64,000 bases of DNA. Origin: VRUE01 sp963728045 (GTDB lineage: Bacteria; Actinomycetota; Thermoleophilia; Solirubrobacterales; 70-9). Below, piece after piece: positions 6,787 through 15,863 of the stretch. Positions within the stretch are counted from its first letter, which is position 1, and every line of letters starts with the position of its first letter. The notes under the pieces were generated by a model, which had not been told where the DNA came from, searched no databases, and saw only the letters and a program-made list of their open reading frames with translations. The position numbers and the translations under genes are program-made. The stretch is from positions 186,001 through 250,000 of the forward strand of contig CAVSIE010000004.1 in NCBI GenBank assembly GCA_963728045.1, given 5' to 3'.

Positions 6787-7745
6787 GGCACCTGCTCTCG
6801 ATCGAGCGGCTCTCGCGAGAGGAGATCGAGGCGATCCTGGCCCGGGCGGAGAGCTTCGCCGAGGTCGGTCGCCGCGACATCAAGAAGGTGCCGACTCTGC
6901 GCGGGCGCACCGTCGTCAGTCTCTTCTACGAGGCGAGCACGCGCACCAGCTCCTCTTTCGAGCTGGCCGCCAAGCGCCTCTCGGCTGACCTCGTCTCGAT
7001 CAAGGCGGCCGGTTCCTCGGTCGACAAGGGAGAGTCGCTGAAGGACACCGTGGCGACTCTCTCCGCCTACGACCCGGCGGCGATAGTGATCCGTCACCCA
7101 TATGCCGGCGCCGCCCAGCTGGTCGCGGGGTGGGCCGACGCTGCCGTCGTCAACGCCGGCGACGGCAAGCACGAGCACCCCAGTCAGGCTCTGCTGGACG
7201 TTTTCACTCTGCTGCGGCGGCTCGACTCCCTGGAGGGAAAGCGGATCTGGATCGTCGGTGACATCCTGCACAGCCGGGTCGCCCGCTCCAACCTGGTCGC
7301 CTTCCAGGCGATGGGGGCCGAGGTGACGCTCTGCGGGCCGCCCACCTTGATCCCGCGCGGGATCGATGAGCTGGGCTGCGCGATCTCTTACTCGCTCGAC
7401 GGGCTTGGCGACGCGGATGTCGTCTATGCGCTTCGCATGCAGCGAGAGCGGATGAAGGAGAGCTTCGTCCCCTCGCTCCGCGAGTACGTAGGGCGCTTCC
7501 AGATCGACTCGCGGCGGCTCGGTCCGCGGCAGTTGCTGATGCACCCGGGGCCGGTCAACCGCGGCGTCGAGCTCTCCGGCGAGGTGATCGATTCGCCGCA
7601 GTCCCTGATCGCGGAGCAGGTCGCTTCGGGTCTTGTCGTGCGGATGGCCATCCTCTACGAGCTGCTTGCGACTGGGGGCGAGCGCCCTGCTCCCGTCGAG
7701 GGTGACGCCACCGGGCGGCCTGCGCCGATCGGGCAGCCAGCGTGA
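6783..7745 (+). CDS. pyrB: Aspartate carbamoyltransferase catalytic subunit
   Basis: 320 residues. Carbamoyl-phosphate loop STRTSSSFE (residues 52-60), the downstream lysine loop SVDKGES, HPSQALLD for the aspartate domain and MHPGPVNRG near residue 250. It condenses carbamoyl phosphate with aspartate, the committed step of pyrimidine synthesis. No regulatory pyrI subunit is present, as expected in actinobacteria. The start overlaps the pyrR stop (ATGA) and the stop overlaps the pyrC start (GTGA). Confidence 0.97.
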   Translation: MRHLLSIERLSREEIEAILARAESFAEVGRRDIKKVPTLRGRTVVSLFYEASTRTSSSFELAAKRLSADLVSIKAAGSSVDKGESLKDTVATLSAYDPAAIVIRHPYAGAAQLVAGWADAAVVNAGDGKHEHPSQALLDVFTLLRRLDSLEGKRIWIVGDILHSRVARSNLVAFQAMGAEVTLCGPPTLIPRGIDELGCAISYSLDGLGDADVVYALRMQRERMKESFVPSLREYVGRFQIDSRRLGPRQLLMHPGPVNRGVELSGEVIDSPQSLIAEQVASGLVVRMAILYELLATGGERPAPVEGDATGRPAPIGQPA

Positions 7746-9085
7746 GCGCCGCACTGGTGATGCGGGCCGGCGAGGCGGCAGACCTCATCCTGCGCGGAGC
7801 TGCCGTGCTCGACTCCGCGGCTGGGATCGAGGGGACCCATGACGTCGTGATTCGCGCCGGCCGGATCGCCGAGCTGGCGACGCCGGGGGCGGCCTCGGAC
7901 GATGGCGCCGAGTCGATCGACGCTGCCGGCCTGCATGCGTTCCCGGCTTTCTTCGACCCCCACGTCCACCTGCGCGTTCCCGGCCACGAGCACAAGGAGG
8001 ACATCGAAACCGGGACCCGCGCCGCCGCTGCCGGCGGCTACTGCGGCGTGCTCGCGATGGGTAACACCGAACCGCCGGTCTCGACCTCGGCGGACGTCGA
8101 GGCGCTGCGCGGCGCCGCGAGCGAAGGGGCCTCGGTGCCGGTCGGGTTCCTCGCCACCGTCACTCGCGACATGGCCGGTGAAGAGCTGACCGAGATGGTC
8201 GAGTTGCGCGAGGCTGGCGCGGTCGGCTTCAGCGACGACGGCCTGCCGATCGCCAACGCGCGCGTGATGCGCCGCGCCCTCCAGTACCAGCGCCTTTGCG
8301 GCGGCACGATCGCCCTGCACGAGGAGGACCCGGAGCTCTCCGGCGACGGCGTCATGCACGAGGGGTCTGTCTCAGCTGTGCTCGGCCTGGCCGGCATTCC
8401 CGCCGTCTCGGAGTCGACGATGATCGCCCGTGACGCCGCCCTCGCCGCCTACGAGGGGGGGAGGATCCACGTCCAGCACCTCTCGGCCACCGAGTCCGTC
8501 GACGCGGTGCGCGCCGCCAGGGCAGCGGGCGTGCAGATCAGCTGCGAGGCCAGCCCTCACCACCTCTGCCTGACCGACGAGGAGGTGCGGAGCCTCGACC
8601 CGGCCCGCTTCAAGATGAACCCGCCGCTGCGCTCCGAGGCGGATCGCCAGGCCCTGATCGAGGGCCTGCGCGACGGCACGATCGAGTGCGTCGCGACCGA
8701 CCATGCTCCGCACGCGGCGGAGGAAAAGGAGGTTCCCTTCGAGCAGGCGGCGATGGGGGTGACCGGCCTGGAGACCGCCTTCGCGGCGCTCCATACCGAC
8801 CTGGTCCTGCCGGGCGTGCTCGACCTCGGCCTGATCGTCGAGCGAATGGGAGGGGGCGCCGAGCCCTTCGGGCTCGAACGCCCGACCCTGGCGCCCGGCA
8901 GCCCCGCCAACGTCGCCCTCTGTGACCTCGGCGCGGAGTGGACGGTGGGCGAGGAGGGCTACGAGAGCCGCTCGCACAACTCCTGGTGCGCCGGCCGCAG
9001 GCTGACCGGGCGGGTGCTGATGACCGTCGCCGCCGGCCAGGTCGCCTACCGCCTGCGCTCGTTCTCACTGGGAGTCGCCTCGTGA
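7742..9085 (+). CDS. pyrC: Dihydroorotase
   Basis: 447 residues, GTG start overlapping pyrB. Amidohydrolase with the metal motif DPHVHLR, the substrate segment MGNTEPP, a metal-binding EASPHHLCL and the catalytic TDHAPHAAEEKE. This is the long, PyrC class I form that acts with PyrB. The N-terminal ~50 residues form the usual beta-sandwich (ILRGAAVLDS). It closes carbamoyl-aspartate to dihydroorotate. It couples to carA through GTGA at 9082-9085. Confidence 0.96.
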   Translation: MSAALVMRAGEAADLILRGAAVLDSAAGIEGTHDVVIRAGRIAELATPGAASDDGAESIDAAGLHAFPAFFDPHVHLRVPGHEHKEDIETGTRAAAAGGYCGVLAMGNTEPPVSTSADVEALRGAASEGASVPVGFLATVTRDMAGEELTEMVELREAGAVGFSDDGLPIANARVMRRALQYQRLCGGTIALHEEDPELSGDGVMHEGSVSAVLGLAGIPAVSESTMIARDAALAAYEGGRIHVQHLSATESVDAVRAARAAGVQISCEASPHHLCLTDEEVRSLDPARFKMNPPLRSEADRQALIEGLRDGTIECVATDHAPHAAEEKEVPFEQAAMGVTGLETAFAALHTDLVLPGVLDLGLIVERMGGGAEPFGLERPTLAPGSPANVALCDLGAEWTVGEEGYESRSHNSWCAGRRLTGRVLMTVAAGQVAYRLRSFSLGVAS

Positions 9086-10197
9086 GCGCCGGCTACGTCC
9101 TGCTCGAAGACGGAACTCGTTTCGACGGCGAGCTCTGCGGACATGCCGAGGCGATCACCGGAGAGATCGTCTTCAACACCGCGATGACCGGCTACCAAGA
9201 GTCGGTCACCGACCCCTCCTACGCGGGGCAGATCATCACCTTCACCTACCCCTTGATCGGCAACTACGGCGTCTCGGCGGAGGCGATGGAGTCCGATCGC
9301 GTCCACGCCCGCGCGGTGATCATGCGCGACGCGAAGAACGGCGAAGACGTCGCCACTGCGGAGGGAGGCTGGCTCGACTGGCTCGCCGACTGTGGCGTGG
9401 CCGCGATCACCGGCGTCGATACCCGCGCTCTGGTCCGCCACATCCGCGACCAGGGGGCGATGCGCGGCGGCATCTTCCCGGCCGAGCTGGCCGAGTCCGA
9501 GGCGCGCGAGCGGATCGCGGCCGAGCCCACGATGGACGGCGCCGACCTCGCTCGCACGGTCACGCCCGCGGATCCCGTGCGCTTCGACGGCGACGGTCCG
9601 CACGTGGTCGGGATCGACACCGGGATCAAGCTCAGCATCGTCCGCCAGTTGCGCGAGCGCGACTGCCGGCTCACCCTGCTGCCCTGCGCCTCCTCGGCGG
9701 ACGAGGTCCTGGCCGAGGACCCCGACCTCGTCTTCCTCGCCAACGGGCCCGGCGATCCCGCCGCCCTCGATTATGTCGTCGACACTGTCCGCGAGCTGGT
9801 CGGCAAACGGCCGCTCTTCGGCATCTGCCTCGGCCACCAGCTGCTCTGCCGCGCGGTCGGCCTAGAGACCTTCAAGCTGCCCTTCGGCCACCGCGGCGCC
9901 AACCACCCGGTCAAGGAGCTGGAGAGCGGCAGGATCGACATCACCTCCCAGAACCACGGCTTCGCCGTGCAGGGGCCCGGTGGCGAGCCCCGGATCGAGA
10001 CAGACGAGCCGGTTCGCTGGGAGACCGACTTCGGCGCCGCCGAGCTCTCCCACCTCAACCTCTACGACCGCACGGTCGAGGGGCTGGTGCTGCGGGACGT
10101 GCGCGGGGCGACGGTCCAGTACCACCCGGAGGCCGGCCCCGGTCCGCACGACGCCCGTCACCTCTTCGACTCCTTCCTCGAGCTGGCCCATGCCTAA
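9082..10197 (+). CDS. carA: Carbamoyl-phosphate synthase small (glutaminase) chain
   Basis: 371 residues. Starts MSAGYVLLEDGTRFDGE after GTG 9082, the typical CarA N-terminus. The class I glutamine amidotransferase domain contains the nucleophile Cys in FGICLGHQLLC and the His-Glu pair in VQYHPEAGPGP. It releases ammonia from glutamine and passes it to CarB. An earlier in-frame start near 8938 lies wholly inside pyrC and is rejected. The end overlaps the carB start by 8 bp. Confidence 0.96.
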   Translation: MSAGYVLLEDGTRFDGELCGHAEAITGEIVFNTAMTGYQESVTDPSYAGQIITFTYPLIGNYGVSAEAMESDRVHARAVIMRDAKNGEDVATAEGGWLDWLADCGVAAITGVDTRALVRHIRDQGAMRGGIFPAELAESEARERIAAEPTMDGADLARTVTPADPVRFDGDGPHVVGIDTGIKLSIVRQLRERDCRLTLLPCASSADEVLAEDPDLVFLANGPGDPAALDYVVDTVRELVGKRPLFGICLGHQLLCRAVGLETFKLPFGHRGANHPVKELESGRIDITSQNHGFAVQGPGGEPRIETDEPVRWETDFGAAELSHLNLYDRTVEGLVLRDVRGATVQYHPEAGPGPHDARHLFDSFLELAHA

Positions 10198-13100
10198 GCG
10201 CACCGACATCGAGAAGATCCTCCTGATCGGCTCGGGGCCGATCGTGATCGGGCAGGCGGCCGAGTTCGACTACTCCGGCGTGCAGGCCTGCAAGGTGCTG
10301 CAGGAGGAGGGCTACGAGGTCGTTCTCGTCAACTCCAACCCGGCGACGATCATGACCGACCCGGAATTCGCCGACTCGACCTACGTCGAGCCGCTGCTGC
10401 CCGGCCCGGTGACGAAGATCATCGAGAAGGAGCGCCCCGACGCGCTGCTGCCGACCCTCGGCGGCCAGACGGCGCTGAACTTGGCGATGGCGCTGCACGA
10501 GGACGGCACGCTGGAGCGCTTCGGGGTCGAGCTGATCGGCGCCGATGCGGCCGCGATCCGCCGCGCCGAGGACCGCGAGGAGTTCCGCCGCACGATGACC
10601 GAGGCCGGCCTGCGCATCCCCTGGTCGATGACGGTGGGCAGCGTCGGCGAGGTCGAGACGGCGCTCGCCGACGGCAGGATCACGCTGCCGGCGATCGTGC
10701 GCCCGGCCTTCACCCTGGGCGGGCAGGGCGGCGGCGTGGGGGGGACCGAGACCGAGCTGCGCCAGATCGTCTCCGAGGGCCTCGCTGCCAGCCCGATCAA
10801 CCAGGTGCTGGTCGAGGAGTCGGTGCTCGGCTGGGGCGAGTTCGAGCTCGAGGTGATGCGCGACCGCAACGACAACGTCGTGATCATCTGCTCGATCGAG
10901 AACGTCGACCCGATGGGGGTCCACACCGGCGACTCAGTCACGGTGGCGCCCGCCCAGACGCTCACCGACCCGCTCTACCAAGAGCTGCGCGACCAGGCGA
11001 TCCGGGTGATCCGGGCGGTCGGCGTCGAGACCGGCGGCTCCAACGTCCAGTTCGGCGTCGATCCGGAGAGCGGCGAGATCGTCGTGATCGAGATGAACCC
11101 GCGCGTCTCGCGCTCCTCAGCGCTGGCCTCGAAGGCGACAGGCTTCCCGATCGCCAAGATGGCCGCCAAGCTCGCCGTCGGCTACGCCCTGGAGGAGATC
11201 CCCAACGACATCACCCGCGCGACCCCAGCTTCCTTCGAGCCGACGATCGACTACGTGGTGACGAAGGTGCCGCGCTTCGCCTTCGAGAAGTTCCCCGGCG
11301 CCTCGGGCCGGCTCTCGACCCACATGCAGAGCGTCGGCGAGGCGATGGCGATCGGCCGCACCTTCCGCGAGTCCTTCGCCAAGGCGCTGCGCTCGCGCGA
11401 GCTCGACGCCGAGCCGAGCTTCCCCAGCGAGGACGAGGAGCTGCTGGGCAGGCTGGAGATCCCGTGCCCGGAGCGCTTCGACCTCGTGCTCGAGGCGCTG
11501 CGGCGCGGGCTCGGGATCGAGGCGGTGCACGAGCGCTGCCTGGTCGACCGCTGGTTCCTGCGCGAGCTGGAAGCGCTGGCGCTGGAGGGAGACGGCACCG
11601 ACGGGCTGGAGCGCACCTACAAGGCGGTCGATACCTGCGCCGCCGAGTTCGAGGCGGCGACGCCCTACTACTACTCGGCCCACGAGCGTCCCCGGCCGGA
11701 CGGCCCGGCCGCCTCGGAGGTGCGCCGTGGCGAGCGACCCTCGGTCGTCATCCTCGGCGCCGGCCCGAACCGGATCGGTCAGGGGATCGAGTTCGACTAC
11801 TGCTGCGTCCACGCCGCGATGACGGTGCGCGCGATGGGCCGCGACGCGGTGATGGTCAACTGCAACCCGGAGACGGTCTCGACCGACTACGACACTTCGG
11901 ATCGCCTCTACTTCGAGCCGCTCACCATCGAGGACGTGCTCGCGGTTTGCGAGCAGGAGCGGCCCGAGGGCGTGATCGTCCAGTTCGGCGGGCAGACGCC
12001 GCTGAAACTGGCCCGCGCGCTGGAGGAGGCGGGGGCGCCGCTGCTCGGCACGCCCGTCGACGCGATCGACCTGGCCGAGGACAGGGGTCGCTTCGGCGCT
12101 CTCCTGCGCCGCCTTGGGATCGAGCACCCGCCGTACGGGACCGCGCTCTCCGCCGAGCGCGCCGTGGCGATCGGCGAGGAGGTCGGTTTCCCGCTGCTAG
12201 TTCGCCCCTCCTACGTGCTCGGTGGCCGCGCGATGGCGATCTGCTACTCGACCGAGGACCTCAACGCCTACCTCGAGGCCCACGTCAAAGCCGACCAGGA
12301 GCATCCGCTGCTGCTCGACCGCTTCCTCGAGAACGCGATCGAGGTCGACGTCGATGCCCTCGCCGACGGTGAGGACGCCTGGGTGGCGGGGGTCATGCAG
12401 CACGTCGAGGAGGCCGGCGTCCACTCCGGCGACTCGGCTTGCGTGATCCCGCCGATGAGCCTCGGTGAGGAGATGATCGAGGAGATCCGCGGGACGACGA
12501 AGCGGATCGCCCTCGAGCTCGGCGTCGTCGGCCTGATCAACATCCAGTACGGGGTCGCCGGCGGCAGGCTGCACGTGATCGAGGCCAACCCGCGTGCCTC
12601 GCGCACCGTCCCCTTCGTCTCCAAGGCGATCGGGACGCCGCTGGCGAAGCTCGCCGCGCGGCTGATGCTGGGAGAGCGGCTGGCGGACCAAGAGCTGCCG
12701 GAGTCGCCGGGCAAGCACGTCAGCGTCAAGGAGGCGGTGCTGCCCTTCGCCCGCTTCGCCGGCGCCGACTCGGTGCTTGGGCCGGAGATGAAGAGCACCG
12801 GCGAGGTGATGGGGATCGCCGCCGACTTCCCGACCGCCTTCGGTAAGGCACAGGCCGCCGCCGGAGTCTCGCTGCCCTCGGAGGGCTCGGTGTTCGTCTC
12901 CGTCACCGACACCGACAAGCCGGCCGCGACCCAGATCGCCGCCCGCTTCCACGACCTCGGCTTCGAGCTGGTCGCGACGGGGGGCACCGCACAGGCGATC
13001 TCGGCGATGGGCATCCCCGTCACCCGCATCAACAAGCTCGGCGAGGGCTCTCCGCACGTCGTCGATCTGATCCGGGAGCACCGCTGCGACCTGATCGTCA

Positions 13101-13300
13101 ACACCCCCACCGGATCGGGCGCGCGCGCCGACGGCCTCGAGATCCGGACCGCCGCGGTTCGCCATGACATCCCCTGTGTGACGACGATGACGGGCGCCTC
13201 GGCTGCGGTGCGGGCGATCGCCGCGCAGAAGGAAAGTGAGGCCGAGGTCAGGTCGCTGCAGGAGATCCACGGCGTCCAGAAGGCGCCGCTGCCCCGGTGA
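10190..13300 (+). CDS. carB: Carbamoyl-phosphate synthase large chain
   Basis: 1036 residues, full length. Two homologous ATP-grasp halves: the first begins KILLIGSGPIVIGQAAEFDYSG, the second VVILGAGPNRIGQGIEFDY. The C-terminal MGS-like regulatory domain (LVATGGTAQAISAMG) has the usual UMP/ornithine effector-site position. ATG 10190 is preferred because it gives the standard N-terminus MPKRTDIEKILLIG. It is the last gene of the pyr operon here; pyrD and pyrF, which often follow, are absent. A strong intrinsic terminator comes 9 bp after the stop. Confidence 0.97.
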   Translation: MPKRTDIEKILLIGSGPIVIGQAAEFDYSGVQACKVLQEEGYEVVLVNSNPATIMTDPEFADSTYVEPLLPGPVTKIIEKERPDALLPTLGGQTALNLAMALHEDGTLERFGVELIGADAAAIRRAEDREEFRRTMTEAGLRIPWSMTVGSVGEVETALADGRITLPAIVRPAFTLGGQGGGVGGTETELRQIVSEGLAASPINQVLVEESVLGWGEFELEVMRDRNDNVVIICSIENVDPMGVHTGDSVTVAPAQTLTDPLYQELRDQAIRVIRAVGVETGGSNVQFGVDPESGEIVVIEMNPRVSRSSALASKATGFPIAKMAAKLAVGYALEEIPNDITRATPASFEPTIDYVVTKVPRFAFEKFPGASGRLSTHMQSVGEAMAIGRTFRESFAKALRSRELDAEPSFPSEDEELLGRLEIPCPERFDLVLEALRRGLGIEAVHERCLVDRWFLRELEALALEGDGTDGLERTYKAVDTCAAEFEAATPYYYSAHERPRPDGPAASEVRRGERPSVVILGAGPNRIGQGIEFDYCCVHAAMTVRAMGRDAVMVNCNPETVSTDYDTSDRLYFEPLTIEDVLAVCEQERPEGVIVQFGGQTPLKLARALEEAGAPLLGTPVDAIDLAEDRGRFGALLRRLGIEHPPYGTALSAERAVAIGEEVGFPLLVRPSYVLGGRAMAICYSTEDLNAYLEAHVKADQEHPLLLDRFLENAIEVDVDALADGEDAWVAGVMQHVEEAGVHSGDSACVIPPMSLGEEMIEEIRGTTKRIALELGVVGLINIQYGVAGGRLHVIEANPRASRTVPFVSKAIGTPLAKLAARLMLGERLADQELPESPGKHVSVKEAVLPFARFAGADSVLGPEMKSTGEVMGIAADFPTAFGKAQAAAGVSLPSEGSVFVSVTDTDKPAATQIAARFHDLGFELVATGGTAQAISAMGIPVTRINKLGEGSPHVVDLIREHRCDLIVNTPTGSGARADGLEIRTAAVRHDIPCVTTMTGASAAVRAIAAQKESEAEVRSLQEIHGVQKAPLPR

Positions 13301-13308
13301 CAGCCTCA

Positions 13309-13337
13309 ACCTCGACCCGAGGTCGAGGTGAATTTTT
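13309..13337 (+). terminator. Intrinsic terminator of the pyr operon
   Basis: A perfect 9-bp stem (13309-13317 with 13321-13329, core CCTCGACC/GGTCGAGG) with a 3-nt loop CGA, followed by GAATTTTT. It lies directly after carB and before the mihF promoter. Confidence 0.88.
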
Positions 13338-13358
13338 CCGCAAATGCGTCAGATGACC

Positions 13359-13386
13359 TTGCAGGCCCTCGACCCGCGGCTATACT
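13359..13386 (+). promoter_or_regulatory. Promoter of mihF
   Basis: TTGCAG (13359-13364), a 16-bp spacer and TATACT (13381-13386). The -10 box ends 10 nt before ATG 13397, so the transcript should be leaderless or carry only a few untranslated bases. Confidence 0.75.
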
Positions 13387-13396
13387 CGCCGCCCAC

Positions 13397-13729
13397 ATGA
13401 CTGCCCCGGTCAAGACCTCCACCTCCGCACCCGAGAGGTCGCTCGACCAGCGGATGGACGCGCTCAAACGCGCCAACGACATCCGCACCGCCCGCGCCAA
13501 GCTGAAGAAGGACCTGAAAGCGGGCAAGGCGAGCATTCACGCGCTGCTCCTCGACCCACCCGAGTACGTGATGACGGCAAAGGTCTTCGACATGCTGCTC
13601 GCGGTTCCCAAGTACGGCCGGGTGAAGGCCAACCGCGTCCTCAACCAGTGCCGCATCTCGCCCTCCAAGACCATCGGCGGTCTTTCGGAGCGGCAGCGTG
13701 CGGAGCTGATTTCTCAGCTGCGCCGGTAA
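13397..13729 (+). CDS. mihF: Integration host factor, actinobacterial type (mIHF)
   Basis: 110 residues. The body from SLDQRMDALKRANDIR to the C-terminal helix-two-turn-helix (KYGRVKANRVLNQ, then RISPSKTIGGLSERQR) is the actinobacterial mIHF family, a small basic nucleoid protein that bends DNA. ATG 13397 is chosen over an upstream in-frame start because it gives the family length and lies directly after a good -10 box. The position before gmk is the typical actinobacterial order. Confidence 0.95.
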   Translation: MTAPVKTSTSAPERSLDQRMDALKRANDIRTARAKLKKDLKAGKASIHALLLDPPEYVMTAKVFDMLLAVPKYGRVKANRVLNQCRISPSKTIGGLSERQRAELISQLRR

Positions 13730-13751
13730 ATCGACCGCTCCGGCGGTCAAT

Positions 13752-14342
13752 ATGCCGCCGTCCATGTCGAAGGTATTCGTAATCACCGGACCCAGCGGGG
13801 TGGGGAAGGGGACGCTGATCTCCGAGCTGCTGAAGCGGGTTCCCGGCCTGGAGCTCTCGATCTCGGCGACCACTCGTGAGCCACGCGAAGGCGAGGTCGA
13901 CGGTCGCGACTACCACTTCCTCTCGCCGGACGAGTTCGCCGGGCGAGTCGAGGCGGAAGACTTCCTCGAGTTTGCCACCTACAGCGGCAACCGCTACGGC
14001 ACCCTCCGCTCCGAGGTCGAGCGGAGGCTTGCCGAGGGCCACTCGGTCGTGCTCGAGATCGAGGTCCAGGGCGCCCGCCAGGTGCGGGCGGCGATGCGGG
14101 AGTCGGTTCAAGTCTTCATCGCGCCGCCGCAGCCGGAGATCCTGCGCGAGCGGCTGGAGGGACGCGGCGCCGACAGCAGCGAGGCGATCGACGCCCGCCT
14201 CGAGGTGGCCGAGCAGGAGTTGGCGGCCCAGGACGAGTTCGCCCACCTGGTCGTCAACGACGATCTCAGGCGCGCCGCGGACGATCTGGAGGGAATCGTG
14301 CGCGCCGAGCTCGGCCTATCACTAGACTCTCGGGCCGAATGA
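13752..14342 (+). CDS. gmk: Guanylate kinase
   Basis: 196 residues. P-loop ITGPSGVGKGTLI, GMP-binding segment SISATTREPREGEVDGRDY and the lid region. It phosphorylates GMP to GDP. An alternative ATG at 13764 (MSKVFVITG) would remove four residues; I cannot decide between the two. It starts 22 nt after mihF and is probably cotranscribed. It overlaps rpoZ by ATGA. Confidence 0.95.
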   Translation: MPPSMSKVFVITGPSGVGKGTLISELLKRVPGLELSISATTREPREGEVDGRDYHFLSPDEFAGRVEAEDFLEFATYSGNRYGTLRSEVERRLAEGHSVVLEIEVQGARQVRAAMRESVQVFIAPPQPEILRERLEGRGADSSEAIDARLEVAEQELAAQDEFAHLVVNDDLRRAADDLEGIVRAELGLSLDSRAE

Positions 14343-14572
14343 TCCACCCACGCGTCGACAAGCTCCTCGAGCACGCCGATTCCCACTACGCCGCAGTGAT
14401 CGTCGCGGCCAAGCGGGCGCGGCAGATCAACAGCTACTTCCACAACCTCGGCGAGGGTGGCTTCGGCGAGTACCCGCCCCCGATGGTCGACATCGGCAAC
14501 GATCGGAACTACCTCTCGATCGCGCTCGAAGAGGTCGCCGCGGGCAAGCTCAAATACGAGTACCGCTCCTAG
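14339..14572 (+). CDS. rpoZ: RNA polymerase omega subunit
   Basis: 77 residues. Contains the omega signature YAAVIVAAKRARQIN and the C-terminal ALEEVAAGKLKYEY. It assists beta' folding and RNA polymerase assembly. The start overlaps the gmk stop. A TAGACT hexamer at 14323-14328 inside gmk ends 10 nt upstream, so a second, leaderless transcript is possible. Confidence 0.94.
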   Translation: MIHPRVDKLLEHADSHYAAVIVAAKRARQINSYFHNLGEGGFGEYPPPMVDIGNDRNYLSIALEEVAAGKLKYEYRS

Positions 14573-14588
14573 CCCGGGAGGAAAAGCC

Positions 14589-15863
14589 ATGGCCAGAATC
14601 CTGCTCGGCGTAAGCGGCGGGATCGCTGCCTACAAGTCGTTGGAGCTGGCCCGTCTCGCCACCGTGGCGGGCCACGGCGTGCGGGTGCTGATGACTGAGG
14701 GAGCGACCCGCTTTGTCGGCGCCGCCTCCTACGAGGGAATCGTCGGCGCCCCCGTCCTCATCTCCGAGTTCGATCGCGATCCCCTGCGCGGCAGCTTTCC
14801 CGGCGATCCTCGCCCTGAGCACGACCCGATCGGGCATCTCGAGCTGGCCGCCAACTGCGATGCCTACCTGGTCGCTCCCGCCACCGCCAACACTTTGTCC
14901 AAGCTCGCGGCGGGGGCCGCAGACTCGATGCTGACCACCTCCTTTTTGGCCTGTGCCGCCCCACGGCTGGTCGCGCCGGCGATGAACGACCGCATGTACG
15001 CCGATGCGGCGACGCAGGCAAACCTGGCGGCTCTGCGCGAGCGCGGGGTGGAGGTGATCGAGCCAGAGGAGGGCGCCCTGGCCTCGCGCGGTGAGCACGG
15101 CCGCGGCCGCCTTCCCGACCCGGCGCGGCTGCTAGCCAGCATCGAAGCGACGCTGCCCGTGGGTCAGCGCCCCTGGGACGGCCTGCGTGTCCTGGTCACC
15201 GCCGGCGGCGCCCGCGAGCCGATCGACCCGGTCCGCTTCATCGGCAACCGCTCCAGCGGCCGCATGGGCATCGCGCTGGCGGCGGCTGCGACCCGCCGCG
15301 GAGCCGATGTAACCCTGATCGCCGCCAACGTCTCGCTGCCCGAGCCGGCAGGCGTGCGCCGCATCGACGTTCAGACGACTACCCAGCTCGCCGAGGCCGC
15401 CCGCACCGAGTTCGCCGACGCCCAGGTCCTCCTGATGGCGGCGGCCCCAGCCGACTTCCGCGCCGCCGCCCCCGCCACGGACAAGCTCAAGCGCCAAGGT
15501 GCTCTGGACCTCCACCTGGAGCCCACCGAAGACATCCTCGCCGCCCTCAGCGCGACCAGGACGGAGGCCCAGACGATCGTCGCCTTCGCCGCCGAACACG
15601 GCAACGACGTAGAGCGCGCGAGAGAGAAGCTGACCCGCAAGAAAGCGGACCTGATCGTCCTAAACGACGTCTCCGACCCCAGCATCGGCTTCGAGAGCTC
15701 GGAGAACGCGGTAACGCTCATCGACTCAGTCAACGAGCAGCACGTAGCTCGCACTTCGAAGGACACGATCGCCGACGCAATCCTGGACCGAGTGAGCGCT
15801 CTTCGAGAGGAGGGGCGGCAATCCCCTCCAACGGGCGGATACTCAAAGCGTCGAGCTAATTAG
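14589..15863 (+). CDS. coaBC: Bifunctional phosphopantothenoylcysteine decarboxylase / phosphopantothenate-cysteine ligase
   Basis: 424 residues. N-terminal flavin decarboxylase (LLGVSGGIAAYKS, then PAMNDRMY) and C-terminal ligase (TAGGAREPIDPVRFIGNRSS, then AAPADFR and KLKR). It performs two steps of coenzyme A synthesis. ATG 14589 follows a clear GGAGG. Oddity: the last ~15 residues (QSPPTGGYSKRRAN) and the TAG stop are supplied by the structured repeat at 15809-15901, with the stop falling in the tip of its hairpin, so the tail is probably not part of the ancestral protein. Confidence 0.95.
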   Translation: MARILLGVSGGIAAYKSLELARLATVAGHGVRVLMTEGATRFVGAASYEGIVGAPVLISEFDRDPLRGSFPGDPRPEHDPIGHLELAANCDAYLVAPATANTLSKLAAGAADSMLTTSFLACAAPRLVAPAMNDRMYADAATQANLAALRERGVEVIEPEEGALASRGEHGRGRLPDPARLLASIEATLPVGQRPWDGLRVLVTAGGAREPIDPVRFIGNRSSGRMGIALAAAATRRGADVTLIAANVSLPEPAGVRRIDVQTTTQLAEAARTEFADAQVLLMAAAPADFRAAAPATDKLKRQGALDLHLEPTEDILAALSATRTEAQTIVAFAAEHGNDVERAREKLTRKKADLIVLNDVSDPSIGFESSENAVTLIDSVNEQHVARTSKDTIADAILDRVSALREEGRQSPPTGGYSKRRAN

